A stretch of DNA of 8,854 nucleotides from Caldisericota bacterium (lineage in GTDB: Bacteria > Caldisericota > Caldisericia > Cryosericales > Cryosericaceae). Every line of letters starts with the position of its first letter. The stretch's first letter is position 1. The notes beneath the pieces were generated by a model, which did no database searches, had not been told where the DNA came from, and saw only the letters and a program-made list of their open reading frames with translations. Location: positions 1 through 8,854 of the forward strand of contig JAKLHS010000022.1 of NCBI GenBank assembly GCA_022710025.1, read 5' to 3'. A program made the translations under genes and the position numbers. Shown here one piece after another: positions 1 through 6,715 of the stretch.

Positions 1-126
1 GAGAAAAAGAGCGACTATCCGACAGCCATGTTCAGCCTGATGCTGACAAGCGCTCTCGTCATCGTGTTCAATCTGGTGGCAGACATCGTGTATGCGTGGG
101 TCGATCCGCGCATCAAGTACAGCTAG
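1..126 (+). CDS. dppB: C-terminal end of DppB/OppB-type peptide ABC transporter permease (partial)
   Basis: The reading frame is open from the first base to TAG at 124-126 and encodes the last 41 residues of a protein that starts outside the window. These residues include a hydrophobic helix (about residues 14-30 of the fragment, SALVIVFNLVADIVYAWVD) followed by the ending VDPRIKYS. A last transmembrane helix followed by 'aDllYa.lDPRi+y' is the usual C-terminus of the first permease of the DppB/OppB family, which forms the membrane channel with the DppC-type subunit. The next gene begins 9 nt later with the expected partner permease, which supports the call. The substrate is not visible here. 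DppB versus OppB, NikB or GsiC cannot be separated from this fragment. Confidence 0.85.
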   Translation, partial: EKKSDYPTAMFSLMLTSALVIVFNLVADIVYAWVDPRIKYS

Positions 127-135
127 GAGGACTCC

Positions 136-1038
136 ATGGCCGAGAAAGCGCTGGAAGCAAAAAAGAAGGGTCAGCAGAAGACTTCCGACGAGTATAGCTA
201 CATAGGTATGGTGACTCACCGCCTGAAACGCCACAAGCTTGCCATGGCAGGAGTCATCATGCTAGTGCTCATGCTTGTCTTCGTTTTCGTGGGACCACTC
301 GTTTGGCGACTGGATCCCAACGAGCAGATAGAAGGTCTGGAGGGTATGTTCCTGACGCCGTCCCGTGAGCACCCCATGGGCACCGATGACTACGGCAGGG
401 ACGTTCTGGCCAGGATGTTCTATGGAGGACGCATATCCCTGAGCATCGGCTTTATCTCCGCCGTCAGCTCAACGCTGATCGGAGCCTTCGTCGGTCTGGT
501 TGCCGGGTATTACGGCGGCTGGATTGACAATCTCCTCATGCGGTTCACAGACGCTATGCTTTCCATCCCGACCTTCCCGCTCCTGATTGCTCTGGCCAGC
601 GTCATGGGCAAGGGCGTAACCCAAATCATCATGGTTATCGTCGTATTCGGCTGGATGTCGGATGCCCGCCTTGTACGCGGCATGGTCCTGTCGCTCAAGG
701 AACAGGAATATGTTGAGGCGGCACGAGCCATCGGAGCGAGTGCAGGGCGCATCATGTGGCGTCATCTGTTCCCGAATACACTGGCCGTCCTGATTGTGTC
801 AACAACAATAGGCATTGGCAGTGCGATCATCTATGAGGCTTCCATCAGTTTTCTGGGATTCGGAGTACAGGCGCCGGTGGCCAGCTGGGGAAACATGCTT
901 CAGAACGCGCAGCAGTTTATCTGGACTGCGCCCCGTCTCATCGTCTACCCCGGTATGGCAATATTCCTGACGGTGCTTGGCTTCAATTTCTTCGGTGATG
1001 GTCTGCGAGATGCCATCGATCCGAAACTGAAACTGTAG
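136..1038 (+). CDS. dppC: DppC/OppC-type peptide ABC transporter permease
   Basis: This 300-residue inner-membrane permease is the second channel subunit of a di/oligopeptide-family ABC importer. A charged cytoplasmic N-terminus (about 1-34) leads into a first transmembrane helix (about 36-57). The family hallmark HPMGTDDYGRDVLARM follows at about 79-94, then a run of membrane helices (about 98-126, 145-176, 215-238, 265-290). The cytoplasmic coupling (EAA) loop reads EAARAIGASAGRIMWRHLFP at about 194-213 and would dock on the ATPases. The ending GDGLRDAIDPKLKL is typical of the family, and the length is normal. The start ATG has a GGAGG site at 126-130, made partly from the upstream stop codon. 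Downstream, 10 nt separate it from the DppD-type ATPase. Assignment to the DppC/OppC family is firm; the peptide or other substrate preference is unknown. Confidence 0.93.
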   Translation: MAEKALEAKKKGQQKTSDEYSYIGMVTHRLKRHKLAMAGVIMLVLMLVFVFVGPLVWRLDPNEQIEGLEGMFLTPSREHPMGTDDYGRDVLARMFYGGRISLSIGFISAVSSTLIGAFVGLVAGYYGGWIDNLLMRFTDAMLSIPTFPLLIALASVMGKGVTQIIMVIVVFGWMSDARLVRGMVLSLKEQEYVEAARAIGASAGRIMWRHLFPNTLAVLIVSTTIGIGSAIIYEASISFLGFGVQAPVASWGNMLQNAQQFIWTAPRLIVYPGMAIFLTVLGFNFFGDGLRDAIDPKLKL

Positions 1039-1048
1039 GGGGAGTGTC

Positions 1049-2035
1049 GTGGATAATCGAGAAGTGCTTGTTGATATCAAGAACCTTCGCACGTTCTTCT
1101 ACACAGAGGATGGTGTCGTGCCTGCCGTGGACGGCATCGATCTCACGATTCATCGGGGAGAAGTCGTCGGCCTTGTGGGTGAATCAGGGTGCGGCAAATC
1201 CGTAACCGCTCTTTCCATCATGCGACTGATACCAAATCCACCCGGCAAGATCATTGGCGGTGATATCTATTTCCACGGGGAAAACCTGTTGGCGAAAAAC
1301 GATGAGGAGATGCGTCAGATCCGTGGCGATAAAATTTCCATGATCTTTCAGGAGCCGATGACGTCTCTGAACCCCGTTTATACCGTGGGCAACCAAATTA
1401 GCGAAGCCATTACGCTTCACCAGAAGATCGACGAAGCGGAGGCGAAGAAGAGAACGATCGAGATGCTGCACCTCGTAGGGATTCCTGAGCCTGAGCGTCG
1501 TTATTCCCAATATCCACACGAGATGAGTGGCGGTATGCGCCAAAGAGTCATGATAGCCATGGCACTGTCGTCTAATCCGGAGCTGCTCATTTCGGATGAA
1601 GCGACAACAGCTTTGGACGTCACGATTCAGGCCCAGATTCTGGACCTGATGCGTGGACTGCAGAAAAAATTGGGAATGGCGATCCTCATCATCACGCACA
1701 ACCTTGCCGTCGTTGCCGAGATGGCAGAAACCATCGCTATCGCGTATGCCGGAAAGATCGTCGAAAACGCCTCGGCCAAGGAGATATTCAGATCTCCTCG
1801 GCACCCCTACACGTATGGATTACTGCAGTCGATCCCCAAATTCACGGAGAAGAAGACGAACGAGCCGCTTCCTGCGATAGAGGGTATGGTTCCCTCTCCG
1901 TACCACATGCCAAAGGGCTGCCGTTATAACCCGCGCTGTCCGTTTGCGACGGAGAAGTGCAGAGAAGAGGAACCCGAGATCGTGGAGGTCACGCCCGGGC
2001 ACCTGATTCGATGCTTCCATCCGATAGAGTCCTAG
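1049..2035 (+). CDS. dppD: DppD/OppD-type peptide ABC transporter ATP-binding protein
   Basis: This is a 328-residue cytoplasmic ATPase that would power the DppB/DppC channel as one half of a heterodimer. Visible motifs are Walker A GESGCGKS (44-51), the Q-loop in MIFQEPM (Gln101), the signature MSGGMRQR (159-166), Walker B LLISDE (179-184) and the H-loop His217 in ITHNLAVV. The C-terminal oligopeptide-transporter extension carries four cysteines spaced C-x5-C-x6-C-x17-C (291, 297, 304, 322). That arrangement has been linked to an iron-sulfur cluster in some Dpp/Opp ATPases. GTG at 1049 is chosen because a GGGGGAG site lies just upstream (1038-1044) and the protein then begins DNREVLVDIKNLRTFF, as the family does. 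The residue after Walker B is Ala (DEATTALD) where the family normally has Pro. The gene ends 17 nt before the DppF-type ATPase. Confidence 0.92.
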   Translation: MDNREVLVDIKNLRTFFYTEDGVVPAVDGIDLTIHRGEVVGLVGESGCGKSVTALSIMRLIPNPPGKIIGGDIYFHGENLLAKNDEEMRQIRGDKISMIFQEPMTSLNPVYTVGNQISEAITLHQKIDEAEAKKRTIEMLHLVGIPEPERRYSQYPHEMSGGMRQRVMIAMALSSNPELLISDEATTALDVTIQAQILDLMRGLQKKLGMAILIITHNLAVVAEMAETIAIAYAGKIVENASAKEIFRSPRHPYTYGLLQSIPKFTEKKTNEPLPAIEGMVPSPYHMPKGCRYNPRCPFATEKCREEEPEIVEVTPGHLIRCFHPIES

Positions 2036-2052
2036 AAAGAGGGGGAGAGACC

Positions 2053-3027
2053 ATGGCCACCAAACTTGTCGAAGTACAGAAACTCAAGAAATGGTTCCCC
2101 ATCAAGGGAGGTATTTTCAGCACGGTCGTTGCGTCGGTCAAGGCTGTCGACGAGGTCGACTTCTTCATCTACCAGGGTGAAACGCTGGGTCTCGTCGGTG
2201 AGTCCGGGTCGGGCAAGACGACAGCCGGGCGTACTCTGCTCAAACTCTTACAGCCCACGGGAGGAAAAATCCAATACAAGGGGGCGGATATCACGGATTA
2301 TTCGCCCACACAGATGCGCCCGCTGCGACGCAACATGCAGATCATGTTTCAGGATCCCTACGGGTCACTGAATCCGCGCATGCCTGTAGGCGACATCATT
2401 CAGGAGCCGCTCGACGTACACGTCATTGGTACGCGCAAGGAGCGTCACGATGCAGTGACCACCATGATGGAAACCGTAGGACTGCGGCCGGAATATGAAA
2501 AGCGCTATCCGCATGAGTTCTCGGGAGGACAGAGACAGCGTATCGGCTTGGCTCGGGCCCTCATCCTCAATCCCGAGCTTCTGGTTCTGGATGAGCCCAT
2601 CTCCGCGCTGGATGTCTCCATTCAATCTCAGATCATCAACCTGCTGCAGGAGCTGCAGCAACGCCTCAATCTCACCTACCTGTTTATTGCCCATGACCTT
2701 GCCGTTGTTCGACACATGTCAGATCGTGTGGCCGTCATGTATCTGGGCAAGGTTGTCGAGACTGCGGAGAATGACGAGCTCTTTGATCATCCGCTGCATC
2801 CGTATACACAAGCGCTGTTGTCGGCCGTACCGGTTCCGGATCCTGACGTCAAACGTGAGCGGATCATCCTGCAGGGAGATATTCCTTCTCCCGTAAATCC
2901 GCCATCAGGATGCCATTTCCGCACGCGCTGCCCATATGCGATGCCTATCTGCAAGGAGCAGGAACCTGCCGTTGTAGAAGCAGCGCCCGGGCATACGGTG
3001 TCTTGCCACTTGCTTACAAAGAAGTAG
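2053..3027 (+). CDS. dppF: DppF/OppF-type peptide ABC transporter ATP-binding protein
   Basis: This is the second, 324-residue ATPase of the importer, expected to pair with the DppD-type subunit below the membrane channel. It shows Walker A GESGSGKT (49-56), Q-loop Gln100 in [13 protein letters not shown], signature FSGGQRQR (156-163), Walker B LLVLDEP (176-182), D-loop SALD (184-187) and H-loop His214 in IAHDLAVV. The C-terminal extension has the same C-x5-C-x6-C-x17-C cysteine spacing as the DppD-type protein (287, 293, 300, 318). The frame is open further upstream, but ATG 2053 is preferred. It has a GGGGGAG site at 2041-2047, avoids overlap with dppD, and gives the family N-terminus [17 protein letters not shown]. 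It is the last gene of the transporter block, and a long hairpin follows 15 nt after its stop. Confidence 0.93.
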   Translation: MATKLVEVQKLKKWFPIKGGIFSTVVASVKAVDEVDFFIYQGETLGLVGESGSGKTTAGRTLLKLLQPTGGKIQYKGADITDYSPTQMRPLRRNMQIMFQDPYGSLNPRMPVGDIIQEPLDVHVIGTRKERHDAVTTMMETVGLRPEYEKRYPHEFSGGQRQRIGLARALILNPELLVLDEPISALDVSIQSQIINLLQELQQRLNLTYLFIAHDLAVVRHMSDRVAVMYLGKVVETAENDELFDHPLHPYTQALLSAVPVPDPDVKRERIILQGDIPSPVNPPSGCHFRTRCPYAMPICKEQEPAVVEAAPGHTVSCHLLTKK

Positions 3028-3042
3028 GACGCTGACTACATG

Positions 3043-3090
3043 ATGTACAGGCCGCCTATCCCTCGCTGTGGGGATGGACGGCCTGTACAT
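3043..3090 (+). repeat. Long near-perfect hairpin between transporter operon and housekeeping operon
   Basis: Two 12-base arms, ATGTACAGGCCG (3043-3054) and CGGCCTGTACAT (3079-3090), are exact reverse complements. The pairing continues inward: 3056-3063 pair with 3070-3077, including two G-T pairs. The result is a stem of about 20 pairs out of 21, with one C/A mismatch (3055/3078) and a 6-base loop CGCTGT (3064-3069). No T-run follows on either strand, so this is not a canonical intrinsic terminator. Its place between dppF and the next gene suggests a transcript end, an RNase III type processing site, a 3' stabilising structure or a dispersed palindromic repeat. No second copy was noticed within the window. 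Confidence 0.8.
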
Positions 3091-3105
3091 TGACAGGGAG
3101 ATGCC

Positions 3106-3348
3106 ATGAGAATTCGGGTCCACGTAATCCCGGGGAGCAAACAGACGCTGCTGGAGCCGGGCGACCCTATGCGTGCTCATGTTCATGCAAAACCCGTAGA
3201 CGGGAAAGCCAACGATGAACTGCTTCATTTGATAAGCAGCCATTTTGGTGTACGGTCTTCGGCCGTCAGGATCGTATCGGGCCGGACCAGTCGAGACAAG
3301 GTCCTGGATATCGAACTTCCCAAAGGCACAACCCCGGAGGAACAGTGA
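3106..3348 (+). CDS. YggU/DUF167 family protein
   Basis: This small protein of 80 residues belongs to the DUF167 (YggU) family, which is widespread in bacteria and has no settled function. Matches to the family pattern are the opening IRVHVIPGSK (3-12), the core HVHAKPVDGKANDELL (about 25-40) and IVSGRTSRDKVLDIELP (about 56-72). The length is typical. ATG 3106 follows an AGGGAG site at 3095-3100 with 5 nt spacing. The 3' end overlaps the lspA start by 4 nt (GTGA at 3345-3348), so it is probably translationally coupled to lspA and is the first gene of the housekeeping chain. The immediate upstream DNA is the 3043-3090 hairpin, and no convincing promoter is seen there. Confidence 0.88.
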   Translation: MRIRVHVIPGSKQTLLEPGDPMRAHVHAKPVDGKANDELLHLISSHFGVRSSAVRIVSGRTSRDKVLDIELPKGTTPEEQ

Positions 3349-3809
3349 AGCAGCGGATGAGCTTGATCATCAGATTTTTCCTGGCCGTGGTGGCCTTCAT
3401 TGGTATCGACCAGACTACAAAGTGGGCGGCACGGGAGATACTGGCAACGCGGCAGTTGACAGCGGGCCCCATAGGACTGGTTCTTACGATGAATACAGGC
3501 ATTGCATTTGGTCTTTTTAGCGGACGGTCATGGGTGGTGCCGGTGAACACAATCCTGGGTCTGGCTGTCGCCATCGCTGGTGTGACCGCCTGGGATCGCG
3601 GCGAGCGCGGTGTCGCTCGAGGCCTGCTCCTCATGTTCTCTGGATTTGCCGGGAACTTCGTGGATCGCCTTGTGTTCGGCCGGGTGACAGATTTCCTCTG
3701 GGTGCGAGGATGGTCCGTATTCAACGTTGCCGACTGCCTGGTTACGGCTGGTGCCATACTCTGCGGACTCGCTCTTGCTTTTCCCAAGCGTTGGGGTTTC
3801 CATGCGTGA
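3345..3809 (+). CDS. lspA: Lipoprotein signal peptidase (signal peptidase II)
   Basis: This 154-residue integral membrane aspartic protease would cut the signal peptide from diacylglyceryl-modified prolipoproteins. All family blocks are present: GIDQTTKW (20-27), MNTGIAFGLFSG (49-60), GNFVDRLVFGRVTDFL (103-118) and FNVADCLV (126-133). Asp116 and Asp130 occupy the catalytic aspartate positions. Hydrophobic stretches at about 6-21, 64-82, 90-106 and 125-146 fit the four-helix topology. GTG 3345 is chosen because GGAGG at 3336-3340 lies 4 nt upstream; the in-frame ATG at 3357 would be 16 nt from that site and would shorten the N-terminus. The start overlaps the DUF167 stop by 4 nt. The 3' end overlaps the pseudouridine synthase by 8 nt, an lspA-rluD order found in many bacteria. 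Confidence 0.95.
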   Translation: MKQRMSLIIRFFLAVVAFIGIDQTTKWAAREILATRQLTAGPIGLVLTMNTGIAFGLFSGRSWVVPVNTILGLAVAIAGVTAWDRGERGVARGLLLMFSGFAGNFVDRLVFGRVTDFLWVRGWSVFNVADCLVTAGAILCGLALAFPKRWGFHA

Positions 3810-4518
3810 GTTGCGGCTGGGCACGATCGTCGTTCCCATACTCTACGAGGATGCCGATCTCCTCCTTGTCGACAAGCCTGCCGGTCTGCCGGTTTTTGTA
3901 GCGAAAAGACGGCTGGAAGGAACGCTGAGTGAGGTTGTCCTAGCTAATGGAATTGGCTTGTATGACGGGATGGACGCTGAACTGCCGGGCGTTGTGCATA
4001 GACTGGATCAAGACACTAGCGGAGTCATGGCGCTTGCTCGCTCACAAACGGGGTGGGTTGAGTTTCGAAGACAACTGGTTACGCGGCAGGCCAAAAAGGA
4101 GTATGTGGCTCTCGCTGCGGGAACTTTCCAGGAAAAGAAGGGCAGGATTGATATCCCGATCGGTGCGAAGCATGCGCATGGTCTGCTTCTTCGTCGTGCC
4201 GACAGCTCTGGACGCCCGTCCGAGACAGAGTTCGAGGTCATCCGGTCATTCGGCGAACAAGCTTCGTTGCTTCGTCTGCAAATATCAACGGGAAGGACTC
4301 ATCAGATCAGGGTGCACCTGTCTTACATTAGACACCCCGTCCTTGGTGACTATACTTACGGATATCAACCGTCACAGGATATTGTCGTCAATCGACAGAT
4401 GTTACATGCATGCGCGCTCACCTTTGTCGTGCCTGGATCGTGTGAACTGGTACGGGTTTGTGCCCCGTTGCCTCGCGACATGGTTTCTGTATTAGGAGCA
4501 TTGGCACGCCGGATATGA
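3802..4518 (+). CDS. RluA/RluD-family RNA pseudouridine synthase
   Basis: This enzyme of 238 residues should convert uridine to pseudouridine in RNA, most likely 23S rRNA. It shows the opening strand and motif ILYEDADLLLVDKPAGLPV (13-31), the catalytic block VVHRLDQDTSGVMALA with nucleophile Asp69, and the RNA-binding and fold block TGRTHQIRVHLS, RHPVLGDYTYG near the C-terminus. There is no N-terminal S4 RNA-binding domain, so it resembles the short RluA/RluC-like or YlyB-like forms rather than full RluD. The frame is open further upstream, but ATG 3802 puts the family N-terminus at the right place and overlaps the lspA stop by only 8 nt. Its ribosome site is weak, so coupling to lspA is likely. 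The stop overlaps the smpB start (ATGA, 4515-4518). The target uridine cannot be predicted. Confidence 0.9.
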   Translation: MRELRLGTIVVPILYEDADLLLVDKPAGLPVFVAKRRLEGTLSEVVLANGIGLYDGMDAELPGVVHRLDQDTSGVMALARSQTGWVEFRRQLVTRQAKKEYVALAAGTFQEKKGRIDIPIGAKHAHGLLLRRADSSGRPSETEFEVIRSFGEQASLLRLQISTGRTHQIRVHLSYIRHPVLGDYTYGYQPSQDIVVNRQMLHACALTFVVPGSCELVRVCAPLPRDMVSVLGALARRI

Positions 4519-4967
4519 ACAAAACACCAGAGATCTTTGCCTCAAATAAACGTGTTCAACACAACTTCAGGATGGTGGAACGACTACAAGCCGGTATAGA
4601 GTTGAAGGGCTGGGAGGCAAAGGCCATCCGATCACGCACTTTCTCCTTTGGCGACAGCTATTGCAGGTTTTTTGGAGGAGAGCTCTATCTGGTGCAGATG
4701 TCCATCGGGCCCTATCCATTTGCGCACATATCAGATGACGAGCTCAAGCGTCGAAGACGACTTCTTCTGCATAAGCGGGAGCTCACAAAGCTGTCACCGC
4801 TGGTGACGCAGCAGGGTTTGACGATCGTCCCTGCGTCGCTCTCATTTTCTGAGAAAGGGCGTGTGAAGGTCGATCTGGTTGTTGGAAAATTCCTTGGCGA
4901 GCGAGGATCCAAGGAGGCATCGGAGCGTCGCAGGCTGGATCGCGAAATGCGGGGGTATCTTCGGTGA
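4515..4967 (+). CDS. smpB: SsrA-binding protein SmpB
   Basis: This 150-residue protein binds tmRNA and delivers it to stalled ribosomes for trans-translation. Family signatures are ASNKRVQHNF (9-18), AGIELKGWEAKAIRS (26-40), the FSFGDSYCRF block (43-52), GELYLVQMSIGPYPF (55-69), LLLHKREL (83-90) and GRVKVDLVVGK (115-125). The position after KG is Trp33, where Thr is usual (GTEVKS). After GK the usual yDKR hinge is replaced by FLGERGSKEASERR, although the basic C-terminal tail RRRLDREMRGYLR is kept. ATG 4515 sits in an ATGA overlap with the preceding stop. The nearest GGAG (4495-4498) is about 16 nt away, so re-initiation after the pseudouridine synthase is the likely mode of translation. It overlaps the next gene by 4 nt (GTGA). 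Confidence 0.94.
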   Translation: MNKTPEIFASNKRVQHNFRMVERLQAGIELKGWEAKAIRSRTFSFGDSYCRFFGGELYLVQMSIGPYPFAHISDDELKRRRRLLLHKRELTKLSPLVTQQGLTIVPASLSFSEKGRVKVDLVVGKFLGERGSKEASERRRLDREMRGYLR

Positions 4968-6487
4968 AAATGAGATGGGTGGCGATCATCATGACGATCA
5001 TCGTCGTGATGGCTGCGGCTGGCATAGCACATGGCGTACCGGTTGCAGCAGCTGCAGTCACACGCTACGCAATCGCCCTGGAGAATGGAACTTCCATCAG
5101 GAGTGGACCCGGTACGGCCTATTCCCGACTGACGACGGTGAAATCAGGGACATCACTTCGGATTATGGCCGAGGCCAAGGACTCTGCCGGCAGGATATGG
5201 TACAAAGTGGACTGCGCTGCGCTCAAGTTGAAGCAGACCGTCGGATATGTGGCGTCATGGGTCACGACTGTCCAGCAAAAGGAAGTTCCGGATGTTATCC
5301 CCCAGGATTATGGCATCTCCTATCTGCTTTCCCTATGGAGGGCCAAGACGGCTGTATCGACTCAGATTTTGAAACCGGTGAACATGCGCGCCGGCCCCTC
5401 GATCACAGAGGATCGTCTGGGCGCCGTACCCGTCGGTACAGTGGTCAGGCTTGTCGGCTATGCTGTCAACAACAAGCAGGAAGCATGGTGCAAGATCACG
5501 ACAAAAAATGGCGTATCAGGGTGGGTGGTAGCGGCGTCGCTTATGCAATACGAACCAATTCCCGGTATTTTCATGACCGCAACGGTAGGTAAGCGTGTGA
5601 TGTCGGTAGACGTACCCGTTTCTGTCTGTGATGTGCCGTTTGGCCCGGCGTATGCATCCAGCGTTTCCCTGAAAGGGAGAGTTATTTCGGGGATAGCGAC
5701 AGATGGAACCAAGATATTTGCAGAGATAGTGGATGGAATGTCCGGCATGTGGGTAGATCTGAGTTCTCATATCACTATTGGCGGGACAGCTCCGGGCGGT
5801 GATGTGTGCAGTATGACGGGTATCGAGGTGATTGGCTCCTGTGGGCGGACGGAAGTGACTCTGCATGTCAACGGGGACAAAAACGGCCTCGTGGTGGCGC
5901 GGGAGCATAACCCCGAGCGTATTGAGGTGTCGTTGCCCCGGTTGATACAATCTGCACAGACGACCATTGCCGGCACCCCCACCATGCAGTTGTCCGCAGT
6001 AAAGGTCTGGTCCACATCGGCGGGGTTTGTGTCGAAGATCGTCCTGTACCTTACCGGCACCGGCATGCATGCCACCCATACAGTGTCGCGATCATCAATC
6101 AAGATCACAGTCGCCAATCCGGAAAGCACTCTGGCCAAGTCGGTCTTCCTCGGCAAGAGATTGCTTTGCTCTTGCGATGAGACGTTATTTATCGATGACG
6201 CGACGTTTATTCCGCTGGTGAACGTGGCTGATGCCTATAGTATCTCTTTGTTGTGGGATGCTATCAATCGACAGACAAGCTTCACGCTGGGCAATCGACA
6301 GTATGTGCTGAAAGATGGACTCAAAACGCTCAAGGTAGCGCAGGAGTCGAGTCGTTGGAATGAAGACATGGTGCTGGCACCACGCCTGATAGGGGGATCC
6401 CTCTACGTTCCCGTGGCAACCATAGCGCATGTTTTCAACCTCAGCGTCTCGGCGGATGTGCTGCGGATTTATCTGAATCCGCTATGA
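4964..6487 (+). CDS. Secreted SH3b/AMIN-like/copper-amine-oxidase-stalk-domain envelope protein
   Basis: This 507-residue protein is predicted to be exported. A basic start (MKMRW) is followed by a hydrophobic segment (6-19) and an Ala-rich region with possible cleavage near AHG (22-24) or AAAA (28-31). Bacterial SH3-like domains are visible at about 35-103 (TSIRSGPGTAYSRL ... VGYVASWV) and 134-195 (VNMRAGPSITEDRLG ... VSGWVVAASL), with a degenerate third copy at about 213-272. Residues about 286-384 resemble an AMIN domain, a beta-sandwich that binds cell wall. Residues about 394-507 resemble the copper-amine-oxidase N-terminal 'stalk' domain (DDATFIPLVNVADAYSI, GGSLYVPVATIAHVFNL). No amidase, peptidase or other catalytic domain is seen. 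It probably binds peptidoglycan. GTG 4964 is preferred over ATG 4970 because of a GGGGG run at 4950-4954 and the GTGA overlap with smpB. Domain boundaries are by eye. Confidence 0.8.
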   Translation: MKMRWVAIIMTIIVVMAAAGIAHGVPVAAAAVTRYAIALENGTSIRSGPGTAYSRLTTVKSGTSLRIMAEAKDSAGRIWYKVDCAALKLKQTVGYVASWVTTVQQKEVPDVIPQDYGISYLLSLWRAKTAVSTQILKPVNMRAGPSITEDRLGAVPVGTVVRLVGYAVNNKQEAWCKITTKNGVSGWVVAASLMQYEPIPGIFMTATVGKRVMSVDVPVSVCDVPFGPAYASSVSLKGRVISGIATDGTKIFAEIVDGMSGMWVDLSSHITIGGTAPGGDVCSMTGIEVIGSCGRTEVTLHVNGDKNGLVVAREHNPERIEVSLPRLIQSAQTTIAGTPTMQLSAVKVWSTSAGFVSKIVLYLTGTGMHATHTVSRSSIKITVANPESTLAKSVFLGKRLLCSCDETLFIDDATFIPLVNVADAYSISLLWDAINRQTSFTLGNRQYVLKDGLKTLKVAQESSRWNEDMVLAPRLIGGSLYVPVATIAHVFNLSVSADVLRIYLNPL

Positions 6488-6708
6488 GAAGGAGCTATGC
6501 GGACGGTGACGTTGCGATAGGGTCAACAGACGCCATTATGATGACGGCAACGACGAGGGAGCAAGTGAATATGTGGATAAAGCCGGGCAATCTTCTCTGT
6601 CGTGGGGGCACCAAAAGCGAGGGCTCTCCCTGGAAGGCGACAGCTTTGGCGGTCGAGCCGAAATATGACCATCTCGCAGGATTCGCCACGCGCCGCTTAG
6701 GGGGATAG
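6484..6708 (+). CDS. Doubtful small ORF (74 codons) before murI, unrecognised
   Basis: An ATG at 6484 overlaps the stop of the stalk-domain gene in the same ATGA manner as other junctions in this chain, and the frame runs to TAG 6706-6708, 7 nt before murI. The predicted 74-residue product is hydrophilic, has no membrane segment, and matches no family I recognise. Residues such as MWIKPGNLLCRGG and EPKYDHLAGFATRRLGG show no known motif. There is no ribosome site ahead of ATG 6484. An AAGGAG at 6489-6494 lies inside the ORF and has only a 7-codon frame close behind it. The overlap and short distance to murI favour a gene; composition and lack of homology argue for a non-coding spacer. A frame carrying a decayed domain or a leader RNA is also possible. 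Confidence 0.3.
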   Translation: MRRSYADGDVAIGSTDAIMMTATTREQVNMWIKPGNLLCRGGTKSEGSPWKATALAVEPKYDHLAGFATRRLGG

Positions 6709-6715
6709 GAAGACA

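Noticed and set aside
3090..3095. Exact TTGACA -35-like hexamer just upstream of the DUF167 gene
   Set aside because: No -10-like sequence lies 15-19 bp downstream (the region reads TTCGGG inside the gene), and transcription from it would start within the coding region.
3345..3348. lspA starting instead at ATG 3357
   Set aside because: GGAGG at 3336-3340 is correctly placed for GTG 3345 and too far from 3357, and the GTGA overlap matches other junctions in the same chain.
6497..6520. Seven-codon ORF (MRTVTLR) behind AAGGAG at 6489-6494, a possible leader peptide
   Set aside because: The ribosome site is only 2 nt from the ATG, there is no run of regulatory codons, and no attenuator-like terminator follows before murI.
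6512..6542. Possible murI promoter: TTGCGA (6512-6517) with TATGAT (6537-6542)
   Set aside because: The 19-bp spacer is too long and the -35 match is weak; a single good -10-like hexamer is expected by chance.
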